From contig NZ_LGLV01000014.1 of assembly GCF_001687365.1 (NCBI RefSeq), positions 62,001-126,000 on the forward strand: a stretch of DNA of 64,000 bases, written 5' to 3'. Below the pieces are notes generated by a model. The model was given only the letters and a program-made list of their open reading frames with translations. It did not search any database and was not told the DNA's origin. Positions 44,873-53,651 of this stretch are shown here, one piece after another. Each line of letters starts with the position of its first letter. Positions within the stretch are counted from its first letter, which is position 1. The DNA is from Pararhizobium polonicum (GTDB lineage: Bacteria > Pseudomonadota > Alphaproteobacteria > Rhizobiales > Rhizobiaceae). A program made the position numbers and the translations under genes.

Positions 44873-45874
44873 TTATTTCGATTCCATCCCCAAGAGCTTC
44901 AGATAGTCGCGAAATTGCTGATCCATCTGGGCCAAGAACGTCTCGCTGCCAACGGAATCGAGATAGCGCGCCGTGAAGATTTCCTCTTCCGCACTCTTCT
45001 TGTAGGCATCGGACGTCATGAAATCTGCAAAGGATTTCTGCCAGAAGTCGACCTGTTCTTTTGTCAGTTCGGGCGGTGCGATGATCCCACGCCATGCAGA
45101 GACAGACACATCGTACCCCGCCTCTTTCCATGTCGGTACAGCCGCCAGAATACCGCCGGCGCGGTGATCTGCAGCAAGCGCGATAATCCGTAATTCCTTC
45201 GATCTGACGAATTGCATCATTGAGCCGGGGGGCGTGACGACAACTGCAACATGTCCGCCGAGTGCGGCCGTGATGCCTTCGCTTCCAGACTCGAAGCTGA
45301 CAGCCTTCAGCGACTGAATATCGGCACCAACGGCCTGCGCGAGCAGAACCGCCGCCATATGGTTGGCCGTTCCCAGGCCACTCGATACCGAAAAACTGAC
45401 TGACGATGGATCGCTTTTAAGCCTGCTTGCCAGATCGGCCGCATCCTTGATCGGAGAATCGGACTTCACCGCAAAGACCATAGGCTCTTCGTAAAGGATC
45501 GAGATTGCGCTGAAGTCCGTGTACTTCAATTCCGACCTGCCAAGCAGGTTATTGGAGATCAGCAGCGTATTGACCGCCATCAGATAGTGCGGGTCTGCCG
45601 CGTGGCTCTTGACGTAAGCGAGCGCCACGGCATGCCCGCCACCGGGTTTGGGCAGAACAATACTTTCATTGGCGATCAGCCCCGCCGACTTCAGCCAGCC
45701 TTCGGCAAGCCTTGCCATCCGGTCCATTGCACCGCCGGGTGCATTGCCGATGACGATTTCCACCGGCTTGTCAGGCTTCCAGTCCTGCGCGATCGAGGCG
45801 CCGGCCGTCACAAACAGACTGGCAATGGTCACGGCACCGAAGGCAAAGCTCCGGGCCTTGTGCTTCAAAAGCAT
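44873..45874 (-). CDS. TctC-type TTT transporter binding protein (set 2)
   Basis: A periplasmic solute-binding protein (333 residues) with signal peptide ending near GASIAQD. It carries the TctC-type strand KPVEIVIGNAPGGAMDRMAR, a variant of the usual APGG loop. The start at 45874 is chosen for the signal peptide and for GGGAGGAG upstream; upstream codons do not encode an export signal. It heads the leftward run TctC-TctB-TctA-ThDP enzyme-PrpD-TctC-TctAB and diverges from the double-HTH LysR gene. Confidence 0.92.
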   Translation of the reverse strand: MLLKHKARSFAFGAVTIASLFVTAGASIAQDWKPDKPVEIVIGNAPGGAMDRMARLAEGWLKSAGLIANESIVLPKPGGGHAVALAYVKSHAADPHYLMAVNTLLISNNLLGRSELKYTDFSAISILYEEPMVFAVKSDSPIKDAADLASRLKSDPSSVSFSVSSGLGTANHMAAVLLAQAVGADIQSLKAVSFESGSEGITAALGGHVAVVVTPPGSMMQFVRSKELRIIALAADHRAGGILAAVPTWKEAGYDVSVSAWRGIIAPPELTKEQVDFWQKSFADFMTSDAYKKSAEEEIFTARYLDSVGSETFLAQMDQQFRDYLKLLGMESK

Positions 45875-46211
45875 CTCCAAAATCTCCTCCCGTGATGGTC
45901 TTTTGCCTCGAATGCAGAACATCCGGTGAGGAACTAGCCATCTGGTGATCAATCAACCTCCGGACCATTCATTTCGCAAATTCAAACTGCGTGGCAGCAT
46001 ATAAGAAAAAGCTTCAGGGTTTTTCTGCCGGGTTGCGGACCAGGCTTCTTTGGGTCACACTTGGAATGGACAAACGCACCATCAGGGCCAACGTTCGGGA
46101 GGACACAGGCCGGAAAGTGGCAATCGCGCAGCCTATGGATATGAGGATCCTGGTGTGGTGGCCATAACTTAGGCGTGTGTGGGAGGAGGGTCGTGGTATT
46201 GGAATTATCTG
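45875..46211. promoter_or_regulatory. Divergent promoter region of TTT operon and LysR gene
   Basis: This 337-bp gap separates the leftward TTT-enzyme operon from the rightward double-HTH LysR-type gene, the classical place for LysR-type control of a divergent target. A purine-rich GGGAGGAGGG lies at 46181-46190. No clear T-N11-A palindrome was confirmed by eye. Confidence 0.5.
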
Positions 46212-47447
46212 ATGGTCACCGTGAGTGACGAAGAAAGCGGTGTGTCCGAAATCTTCTCGGTTCCGAATATCCGCCATCTCAGAATAATGGAATCCGTCGC
46301 CCGCAACGCCAGCATCAGTCGCGCGGCTATCGAAGTGAGTTTGTCTCAACCCGCAGTGACGCAGGCCATCGCAAAGATGGAGGCTTCTGTGGGCAGGCCG
46401 CTGTTCGATAGGGCCGCGAACGGCTCTTATCTGACCGCTGCGGGCGATGTGTTCTTGCATCGAGTCAAACGCTTCCTCGACCAAAGCGACCGGGCCATCC
46501 GCGACCTTCATCCCGGGGACGGCGATCGTGCCTCTGCCAGACACATCACCAGCACACAGATTCGCTGCCTGCTCTCTATTGCCAGAAGCACATCGTTTTC
46601 CCAAGCGGCACGTACCGTTGGCATCTCGACCGCCTCGCTGCACAGGGCAGCACGGGAGATGGAGGCAAACGTCCGTAAACCGCTCTATAAATCGTCGAAA
46701 TACGGTTTGACGCTGACCAGCGAGGGGGCCGAGCTGGCCCGAAAGCTGGGCCTTGCCACACGGGAGATCGAAGCGGCCGAAGATGACATTCGCTATCTGG
46801 ACGGCGTCGAGAGTGGCAAGATCGTCATCGGCGCGCTGCCGATGTCGGGCGCTTACCTGATCGGCGCCACAATAGCGGATCTGACCAGCCAGTTCCCGGA
46901 GGCTCGCGTCTATGTCACGAACTCACCCTACGGTGTCCTCCTGAACAGCCTGCGAACCGGCGCGATCGACATTATTTTCGGGGTTCTTCGACGGCCGGAA
47001 TGGGCTGTCGATCTCGAAGAAGAAGCACTTTTTTCCGATCCGTACTGTATTATCGGACGGGCAGGACACCCGTTGGCGTCGCAAGCAGCAGTTTCCACGT
47101 CTGATTTGCTCGACTACGAATGGATCATTCCGGGAGCGGGCACACCACGCAGAAGACAGTATGACGCGCTGTTCGACGATATGCACCGACGCCCCCGGAT
47201 TACCCTGGAAACGAGTTCACTTTCGACGATTCGCTCCGTTATTGCCTGCAGCGACCGGCTGACTTTGGTGAACAGGCATGAGGTCGAAACGGAGGAGCGG
47301 TTGAAGCTTCTCAGCGTTCTCCACTGGACCTCCAATTTTCCACCGCTGGCCAAAGGGATCACGACCCGCTCCAACTGGCTGCCAACCCCGATACAACAGC
47401 GTTTTATGAACTTGCTGCGCATGCGTGCAGGTCAGGCACCGGTTTAG
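46212..47447 (+). CDS. LysR-type regulator with two tandem helix-turn-helix domains
   Basis: A 411-residue regulator, about 100 residues longer than ordinary LysR proteins. Residues 18-77 form a first winged HTH (RAAIEVSLSQPAVTQAIAKM, then GRPLFDRAANG). Residues 113-173 form a second (QAARTVGISTASLHRAAREM, then RKPLYKSSKYGLTLTSEG). The effector domain starts near 202 (SGKIVIGALP). The second domain ends in the usual linker, so the first is the extra one. The start at 46212 is an ATG with weak GGA; an in-frame GTG at 46179 is possible. It probably controls the divergent TTT operon. Confidence 0.86.
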   Translation: MVTVSDEESGVSEIFSVPNIRHLRIMESVARNASISRAAIEVSLSQPAVTQAIAKMEASVGRPLFDRAANGSYLTAAGDVFLHRVKRFLDQSDRAIRDLHPGDGDRASARHITSTQIRCLLSIARSTSFSQAARTVGISTASLHRAAREMEANVRKPLYKSSKYGLTLTSEGAELARKLGLATREIEAAEDDIRYLDGVESGKIVIGALPMSGAYLIGATIADLTSQFPEARVYVTNSPYGVLLNSLRTGAIDIIFGVLRRPEWAVDLEEEALFSDPYCIIGRAGHPLASQAAVSTSDLLDYEWIIPGAGTPRRRQYDALFDDMHRRPRITLETSSLSTIRSVIACSDRLTLVNRHEVETEERLKLLSVLHWTSNFPPLAKGITTRSNWLPTPIQQRFMNLLRMRAGQAPV

Positions 47448-47910
47448 CTTCCGGACAGTTCACCGCGATTATCCAAAACGCGAAGGGACTATTCCCCGCA
47501 ACCGGCAGGCTGCCTGCGTGCCCCTGGAAAATTCATACCTTGCGGCGATGAGCGCTCTTACAACTTGGCTCCCGGTCTACAGCCACGAATGCTCGCGACA
47601 ACAACAGCAGGATCAGGAGTAAAGCGTGACCAAAATCGCCCATGCCGCGCGGACGGCCTGCCTCGACATAAAGCGCAGGCAATCGTTTTATGCCCCGGCG
47701 GCAAAGACCAGAAGCCCATGTAACCTGGCGTCGGCAACCGCGGCACGCAGGGACGGAGCAACCGTTTTGGTCATTGATGCAGACATGGCTGTATTCTCAG
47801 CCGGCATCACGGGATTCGGAGCGATCCTGAACAGCTGAGGCGCGGTAACTCCAGTCTCCTAAATCCGCTCCGAATGGACAACCTCCGAAGAGCTCACACC
47901 TGGAAAGTCG
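47448..47910. other. 463-bp intergenic region between convergent genes
   Basis: This lies between the ends of the double-HTH LysR gene and the TcuB-type gene. It contains one short frame (47626-47838) with a good ribosome site, described separately. No terminator with a T-run was found. The presence of a possible flavoprotein fragment suggests decayed sequence. Confidence 0.4.
47626..47838 (+). pseudogene. 70-residue frame, possible remnant of an FAD-binding protein
   Basis: A GTG-started frame with AGGAG six bases upstream. The middle reads AARRDGATVLVIDAD and the end GFGAILNS, which resembles the N-terminal Rossmann strand-turn region of FAD-dependent fumarate-reductase-like proteins such as TcuA, but the GxGxxG loop is missing. 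It ends well short of any complete domain. It could be the remains of a degraded second dehydrogenase gene, or a chance frame. Confidence 0.3.
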
Positions 47911-49071
47911 TTACTCGCTTCCAGCCTGAACCGGATTTGGTCGCCTCTTCTCGATCGCGTGTTTGAGCAATGCCGCGCAGCGGAACACCCCGTGGGCGAA
48001 CTTGCCGTAAGGCAACGTCACGAACAGACCCATTACAAAGCCCAGATGAACGGCAAGAAGGAGCGGCATAGCCGCGCTCTCGCGCCATGCCAATAAAATC
48101 AGGCCGGTCAGGCTGACAAGAAAGAGAAGTGCAATGAACCCACGGTCCATGGACTTCTGTGTCTCATCCGTTTGCATCGGATTTCTGCGCAAATGCAGCC
48201 ACATGAGACCTGCAGGACCGACAAGCAGGCCGACACCTCCAGCCGTGCCTAACAGCACCGGAGCGCTGAAGATGGGGTAAGGGGCTTCCATCGCAAACAG
48301 GTAGTGATAGAGCGTCGCGATGGAGGTCGATGCGAAGCACAACATGAAACCGTAAAACGTGAAATGATGGAACCGTTTACGCCATAGGGTGAATGCGTCG
48401 TCCTCATTGTTGCAACCGTCGCGATGACCGCCGTCAAGATATTTCAACGTCAGCGCGGACGTCGCGGCCTCGCCGAAGGCACTGGACAAGGACACCGGCC
48501 TTCCCGGCTCGGAAACCTCTCGCCAGAAGCGAACGACACCGATAGCGAGAGCCAGAATCGAAAAGCCGCTGGCCGCTCCAAAAAGGACGGCAAGCAGATT
48601 GTGCGGGAAAATTGCATAGAAATCCGCTTCGAGTGCCGGGACGAAAAGGCTGCCCTTCATGAGGATCGCAGCGATGAGAAATGCCGCAACGCCGAGGCTG
48701 ACCGCCAGCGCGACGGTCAGGCCATTGCGCTTGTAAAGCTGACCAAATGATTTCGGGAAAGCATATTTGATATAGGTATCTTTTCTGACCCGCGCCAACG
48801 CCTGGGGGACATTCACCCCAAACTCATGCGGTGGAGCATACTGACAGGCGTAAAGGCAGGCCGAACAGTTATGGCAAAGGTTGGCAAGATAATGTGCGTC
48901 GGCCACATTGAAGTCGAGCCGGCGTGTCATGGCCGGAAAGACGGCACAGAAACTCTCACAATAGCGGCACGCATTGCAGATATGAAGGACGCGATCGACC
49001 TCCGCCGCATTCGCATCCAGCTCGCTTTCAGCCTGGGCTGCAAGGTTCATCAGATCGTCAATGACGGCCAT
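47911..49071 (-). CDS. tcuB: Tricarballylate utilisation protein TcuB (4Fe-4S, membrane)
   Basis: A 386-residue membrane protein that reoxidises the FADH2 of TcuA and passes electrons to the quinone pool. Two 4Fe-4S clusters lie at the N-terminus, with cysteines 32, 35, 38, 42 and 66, 69, 72, 76. The rest has about six membrane segments with histidines able to bind haem ([18 protein letters not shown]). This matches Salmonella TcuB and the related CitB. The ATG overlaps the tcuA end by 14 bases. Length and motifs are complete. Confidence 0.88.
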   Translation of the reverse strand: MAVIDDLMNLAAQAESELDANAAEVDRVLHICNACRYCESFCAVFPAMTRRLDFNVADAHYLANLCHNCSACLYACQYAPPHEFGVNVPQALARVRKDTYIKYAFPKSFGQLYKRNGLTVALAVSLGVAAFLIAAILMKGSLFVPALEADFYAIFPHNLLAVLFGAASGFSILALAIGVVRFWREVSEPGRPVSLSSAFGEAATSALTLKYLDGGHRDGCNNEDDAFTLWRKRFHHFTFYGFMLCFASTSIATLYHYLFAMEAPYPIFSAPVLLGTAGGVGLLVGPAGLMWLHLRRNPMQTDETQKSMDRGFIALLFLVSLTGLILLAWRESAAMPLLLAVHLGFVMGLFVTLPYGKFAHGVFRCAALLKHAIEKRRPNPVQAGSE

Positions 49072-50479
49072 AGTTTTTGCCTCTCATGAGTGACCTGCCC
49101 TGTGCCGCAGCGGCGGCGCTCGTCCCAGCTATGCGGCCGAAAGCCGTTCCGATGCTCATGCCGACGCCGGCGGTGTAACCCTTGCCAAGCACATTGCCAG
49201 CCATCATTTCACCGGCCACGAAGAGGTTCGGACTTGCGCGATCGGCGAACCGCACAGCGGCTGTCTCATCGACTTTCAGGGACAGGTAGGTGAAGGTGAT
49301 GCCGGGGCGTAGTGCATAGGCATAGAATGGAGGCGCATCGATCGGCAGCGCCCAATGCGTCTTTGCCGGTTGGATGCCCTCGGTCCGGCAATCGTCAAGG
49401 ATCGTATGGTTGAAGCTCCCCGGTTTGCAGGCAGCGTTATAGGCATCCAGACTGCGCATGAAAGAGTCTACCGGCAATCCGAGCTTTGCCGCCAATTCCG
49501 GCAGGGTTGCGGCCGTCACGCCCGGAAAGACCGGCGGCATGAAGCGCCCGATGACCTTCCTGTCGATGATCGAATAGCCGATTTGCCCAGGCTGCTGGGC
49601 AACCAGGCGCCCCCATATGGCGTAGCGTTTGGGCCAGAAGTCCTCACCCTCATCGTAGAACCGCTCGCCATGCTTGTTCACGACCACGCCAAGCGACACG
49701 CAGTCGATGCGCGTACAGATACCTCCGTCGTAAAGCGGCGCACGGGCGTCGATCGCGACGCAATGACCTTGCGAGGGATCTCCGATCGTATCGGCACCCG
49801 CTTTCATCATCTCTTTCAGGAGCGCACCCTGATTGTAGCGTGTCCCGCGAATGAGAAAGTTGTCGGCTGGCCATTCTCCAAGGTCATTACGGCCCCACGC
49901 CTCGCGCAGCCAAGCGCGGTTCGATTCGAAACCGCCGGAGGCGATCACGCACGTCTTGGCCGTAAAGCGTTCTCCACCTTCCGTGATGGCGGCCACGAAC
50001 CTGTCGCCGTCCAGTTCCATCGTCGCGACGGGTGTTTCATAGCGCACCTTCACGCCAAGCTTTTCGGCGCTGCGATAATAGGCATTGATCAGCGCCTTGC
50101 CGCCGCCCATGAAGAATGCGTTGGTTCGCGCGGTGTGAAGCGCGCCGGACAGGGACGGCTGGAAGCGCACGCCGTGGCTCCGCATCCAGCCCCGGCAGTT
50201 CGACGAGGCGCGAATGATGAGACGGGCGAGATACTCGTTCGTCTCACCTCCGGTAACCTTCAGAAGATCCTGCCAGAATTCCTCTTCCGGATAGGCTTCC
50301 ACCAGCACATCTTGCGGAGCATCGTGCATGCAGCGCAGATTGCGCGTGTGCTGGGAGTTCCCGCCGCGCCATTCCTTGGGCGATGCCTCCAGCATCAGAA
50401 CCGAAGCCCCCGCTTCACGGGCCATGAGAGCCGCACACAACGCAGCGTTTCCGCCACCAATGACCAGTACGTCGTACAC
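49058..50479 (-). CDS. tcuA: FAD-dependent tricarballylate dehydrogenase TcuA
   Basis: A flavoprotein of 473 residues that oxidises tricarballylate to cis-aconitate. The N-terminus [21 protein letters not shown] (residues 5-25) is the FAD-binding fold in the TcuA form. The C-terminal [25 protein letters not shown] is the second FAD contact. Catalytic-domain segments such as [14 protein letters not shown] and [19 protein letters not shown] are typical of the fumarate-reductase-like superfamily. The GTG start has AGGA seven bases upstream. It is paired with tcuB, as in Salmonella. A related dicarboxylate as substrate cannot be excluded. Confidence 0.86.
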   Translation of the reverse strand: MYDVLVIGGGNAALCAALMAREAGASVLMLEASPKEWRGGNSQHTRNLRCMHDAPQDVLVEAYPEEEFWQDLLKVTGGETNEYLARLIIRASSNCRGWMRSHGVRFQPSLSGALHTARTNAFFMGGGKALINAYYRSAEKLGVKVRYETPVATMELDGDRFVAAITEGGERFTAKTCVIASGGFESNRAWLREAWGRNDLGEWPADNFLIRGTRYNQGALLKEMMKAGADTIGDPSQGHCVAIDARAPLYDGGICTRIDCVSLGVVVNKHGERFYDEGEDFWPKRYAIWGRLVAQQPGQIGYSIIDRKVIGRFMPPVFPGVTAATLPELAAKLGLPVDSFMRSLDAYNAACKPGSFNHTILDDCRTEGIQPAKTHWALPIDAPPFYAYALRPGITFTYLSLKVDETAAVRFADRASPNLFVAGEMMAGNVLGKGYTAGVGMSIGTAFGRIAGTSAAAAAQGRSLMRGKNYGRH

Positions 50480-50558
50480 GACCCGTTCCTCCCGTGGATT
50501 CGAGCAATCCTTAGAGAAGCGAAGAGACGGTGGCCATCGTGTCAGCCTGAAGAGGCCT

Positions 50559-51506
50559 TCATGATTCGTGAAGGGTCGTGCCGAGCCAGCGGCCTTCGCG
50601 GACCAACCAGCCAACAGTCTTTCGCAATTGTGCACGCAGGGCGAGAGCGGCAGGCGACAGCTCATGTTCAGGCAGGCTTGCCAGTAAATTCGTCCGGTAA
50701 ACACTCTCATCCGCGACCGGCCGCACATTAAACACACCCACTGCCGAGCGAGAGAGGGCCGCGCCCGGCTGTATCGTGTAACCGAGCCGGTTCGACACCG
50801 CCTCCATGATAACAGCCAGCGAGTCGATTTCCATGATGATACGAGGACTGACATTCGCACTGGCGAAGGCACGGTCGAGGCTTACCCTGAGACCGTGACT
50901 TCGGCTGGGGAGAATGAGCGGCAGCAAGGCCGCTTCCGCAAGCGTGACCGGGCTTTTCGACTGCGACACCTCCATCGTATCAATCGAGTTCGCGACGGCG
51001 CCGAACAGGAACAAGCTTTCATCGAGCAGCGGGATCGCCTCGCTGCGGGCAAAGGTGACGGATTCGGTATTGAAGAGAACGGCAAGGTCGATCTGCCGCG
51101 CCTTCAGCATCCCGGCGAGGTGCCCGGACATTCCTTCGACCAGCTGTAGCCGGATAAGCGGATATCGCCGCGCCATCGCTTCGATCAACGGCATCGCCAG
51201 GACAGAGGCCGTTGTGGGCGCAAGGCCGAGCGCAACGACCCCGGTCAGACGCGCGCCCTGTGCGGCGGCCGAAGCCGCATCCACGTGACGCAAGGCCAGC
51301 ATCGCATGCTGGCAGAAAGCGGCACCCGCCTCGGTCGGCGAAACCCCGCCAGCTCCGCGCACCAGAAGTCGCGTGGAAAGTTCACCTTCCAGACGGCTGA
51401 TCTGCTGGCTGAGAGCCGATGTCGCCATGCCCAGTTCAGCGGCGGCCTTGCCCATGCTCCCGCACTCAATAGCCATGACAAGATACTTGAGCTGTCTCAG
51501 TTCCAC
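50559..51506 (-). CDS. LysR-type regulator, likely of tcuAB
   Basis: A standard LysR-type regulator of 315 residues: HTH at 16-36 (GKAAAELGMATSALSQQISRL), a linker helix, and an effector domain from about 90. It lies directly upstream of tcuA in the same direction, 79 bases away, in the position of tcuR in Salmonella. Activation of tcuAB by tricarballylate is the expected role; the orthology is not proven. It could also act on the operon that ends at 51710. Confidence 0.85.
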   Translation of the reverse strand: MELRQLKYLVMAIECGSMGKAAAELGMATSALSQQISRLEGELSTRLLVRGAGGVSPTEAGAAFCQHAMLALRHVDAASAAAQGARLTGVVALGLAPTTASVLAMPLIEAMARRYPLIRLQLVEGMSGHLAGMLKARQIDLAVLFNTESVTFARSEAIPLLDESLFLFGAVANSIDTMEVSQSKSPVTLAEAALLPLILPSRSHGLRVSLDRAFASANVSPRIIMEIDSLAVIMEAVSNRLGYTIQPGAALSRSAVGVFNVRPVADESVYRTNLLASLPEHELSPAALALRAQLRKTVGWLVREGRWLGTTLHES

Positions 51507-51709
51507 CCCATTCTCCTGACGACATCACCTCAAGCGTCTTTAACGCCTTGGTTGCGGTATTACGAACAAAATCGCGAAAGTGTCTTGGCCGATTTGAAAC
51601 TCTTCGACGGCACAAGCATGGTCATCCCGAGAGACCGGGCCGAAAATCTTTTGGATCTGTTGTGGAACCAAGGGCCTTCGCCGCATGGTGGCAAAGGCAC
51701 TTGCTGTCG

Positions 51710-52642
51710 TCAATCTCGGGCGGACAACGGCGCCGGCAGGCCAGGAATGCCGAGCGCGACGATTTCCTGCACCCGGCGCTCCACGTCCTCGGCGCTGACT
51801 TCCACCCGCGGCGCGCGGACATGCCCGCCCGGAAAACCGAAGGCGTTCATCAGGGGCTTCATCGAGCGATTGTTGCCGCCACCGGACTTGTTGAATATCT
51901 CCGCCAGCCGCATCAATTGGCTATAGGAAGTACCGAAGAGATCGTAGTCCTTTGCCTGCCACCCGGTAATGACCGACTGAACCAAGCTCGGCATGAAATT
52001 ACCTTCGCCGCCCATGAAACCGTTGCCGCCCATAGCCAGGGTATTGGGCGCAATCGCAGGACCTGCATTGTGGATCTCCAGCCGGTCGCCAAGGCGATGG
52101 ATCAGCTGGGCATGATAGCTCATATCCAGACCGCCATAGGCAATGCCGGCGATCTGCGGAAACCGATTGGCCAGTTTTTCGATCAGGCCGAGTGGCAGTG
52201 AATAGCCGGCGGAGCGCGGATGGCAGGACAGATAGATATTCAGAGACGTCGCCTCGATCACGGTGGAGTAATAGAGTTCAAGCTCGACCTCGCTCGGCTT
52301 CGAGCCATGCCCCATGTCGAGCGAGAAGATCTGGGCGTTGGCGATGCCTGATTTTTCGACCTGGCGCATGAATTGCACCATTTCGCCGGACTTGCGCGGT
52401 TCGCATCCCATGGCGCGATAGGAAACCTTCCCCTCCAGTTCCTCATAGGAAATGGCAAGCACCCGATCCAGCTCTTCCGGGGTCAGCGTATAGGCTTCGC
52501 TGCTGGCGCTGCCGGCGACGTAAACCGCACAACCGGCGTCGCTGAGCCGCCTGAGCTGCGTGCGGTAGCCCTGTTCGTCGATGCTGCCATCTTCGTTGAA
52601 CGGAATGCTGCTGATGACGACGACGCTGAGTGTCTTGCTCAT
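51710..52642 (-). CDS. DapA/NAL-family protein lacking the catalytic Lys and Tyr
   Basis: A TIM-barrel protein of 310 residues in the dihydrodipicolinate synthase/N-acetylneuraminate lyase family. The phosphate/pyruvate loop GSASSEAYTLTPEE near 44-57 is recognisable. The Schiff-base lysine, normally in GIKxxx, is replaced: the segment reads AGIAYGG with A168. The usual Tyr of the YNxP motif reads SCHP (S139). It therefore cannot use the standard imine chemistry. It ends the operon of an Fbp-type importer and a decarboxylase-like gene, 52 bases after the latter. A new lyase or hydratase chemistry, or a binding role, is possible. Confidence 0.8.
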   Translation of the reverse strand: MSKTLSVVVISSIPFNEDGSIDEQGYRTQLRRLSDAGCAVYVAGSASSEAYTLTPEELDRVLAISYEELEGKVSYRAMGCEPRKSGEMVQFMRQVEKSGIANAQIFSLDMGHGSKPSEVELELYYSTVIEATSLNIYLSCHPRSAGYSLPLGLIEKLANRFPQIAGIAYGGLDMSYHAQLIHRLGDRLEIHNAGPAIAPNTLAMGGNGFMGGEGNFMPSLVQSVITGWQAKDYDLFGTSYSQLMRLAEIFNKSGGGNNRSMKPLMNAFGFPGGHVRAPRVEVSAEDVERRVQEIVALGIPGLPAPLSARD

Positions 52643-52694
52643 GAATGACTGATCCTGTCTGATATCCGGCTGGGCTGGAACTGCTGGCCGGGGA

Positions 52695-53621
52695 TTACGG
52701 TGTGAAAAATTCTTCGAGCGTTATCTGCCGACCGGAAAGCCCCTGGCCGTAATGGTGACGCAGGAAGGTTTTGAGCGACGCCTCTTCACCTTTTCCAAGT
52801 CCGTACAGCGGCACGACCGGAACCTTGTCCTGCGGCGATCGCGGCTGCCATATCTGCCGGGTGCCACCGATCGCCGCGACCAGAGCCTGCGTCAGCGAGC
52901 GGGCAAGATCGGGATCGTTGCGGACGAGTTCCTTGCGCACGCCGAAGACGTGCTGGATAGGGCATATATCCGTCTTTTCGAAATAGTCTCGTTCGACCGC
53001 TTCGTGGTTGGCGATGAGGCGCCGGACTTTGCCCGGATGTTCGACGAAACATCCCGGCTTGTGCGGATTGATGAGAACATCGATCTCGCCGTCGAGAAGC
53101 ATGGTGGAAAGGTCTTTATCCGGCGCGGCATTCTCCAGCGCCACATTGGACGGCGGCTCGAAAAAATGCCGGATCGGCGACTTGGAGCTTTCACGCTTGG
53201 CAACGATCCATTTTACCGCGGAGGGCGCAATGCCATATTCGTCTTCAAGCAGGGCACGTGCCCAGGTATGACCTGTATGATCGTATTCCGACATTCCGAT
53301 TGTGCAGCCGGCGATCTGCGACGGGTTCTGAAATGGCGAATCTGAGCGGACATAGAAGGTCGGATGCGGAAAGACACGCGAGAAATAATAGGGGATGGCA
53401 ACGAGATCGCCTTCACCTTTCGCCTTCATCCTGACGTAGCGCGCGATGGACATTTCAGCGGCATCGAGCGTCTCGTCCTCGAACGCCCTGGAATACATTT
53501 CACCGGGCGCTAGAGGATCGAGCATCACATCATATCCCGAAAGCTTCAGGCCGCTTGAGAAAACGGCCTTGTGCGGGGCGGTATCGCTGAGAGCAATTTT
53601 GAGAGGAATGAATGTTCCCAT
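52695..53621 (-). CDS. 4,5-dihydroxyphthalate decarboxylase-like protein (copy 3)
   Basis: A 308-residue Pht5-family protein, probably the closest of the three copies to true 4,5-dihydroxyphthalate decarboxylase: LDAAEMSIARYVRMKAKGEGDLVAIPYYFSR near 53-85 follows the enzyme's pattern. No export signal. The ribosome site GGAG lies five bases before the ATG. It follows the ABC ATPase gene by 30 bases and precedes the DapA-like gene, so it should act on the importer's ligand. An enzyme converting an aromatic or cyclic dicarboxylate is a fair inference; a cytosolic binding role remains possible. Confidence 0.78.
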   Translation of the reverse strand: MGTFIPLKIALSDTAPHKAVFSSGLKLSGYDVMLDPLAPGEMYSRAFEDETLDAAEMSIARYVRMKAKGEGDLVAIPYYFSRVFPHPTFYVRSDSPFQNPSQIAGCTIGMSEYDHTGHTWARALLEDEYGIAPSAVKWIVAKRESSKSPIRHFFEPPSNVALENAAPDKDLSTMLLDGEIDVLINPHKPGCFVEHPGKVRRLIANHEAVERDYFEKTDICPIQHVFGVRKELVRNDPDLARSLTQALVAAIGGTRQIWQPRSPQDKVPVVPLYGLGKGEEASLKTFLRHHYGQGLSGRQITLEEFFTP

Positions 53622-53651
53622 GTAAACTCCGAGAAAATTGAGCTGTTACGG

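Noticed and set aside
46014..46643. Minus-strand frame of 209 codons across the TTT/LysR promoter region
   Set aside because: It overlaps the 5' half of the double-HTH regulator in antisense and has no family resemblance.
49355..50731. Plus-strand frame of 458 codons
   Set aside because: Antisense to tcuA and the start of the LysR gene; no domain.
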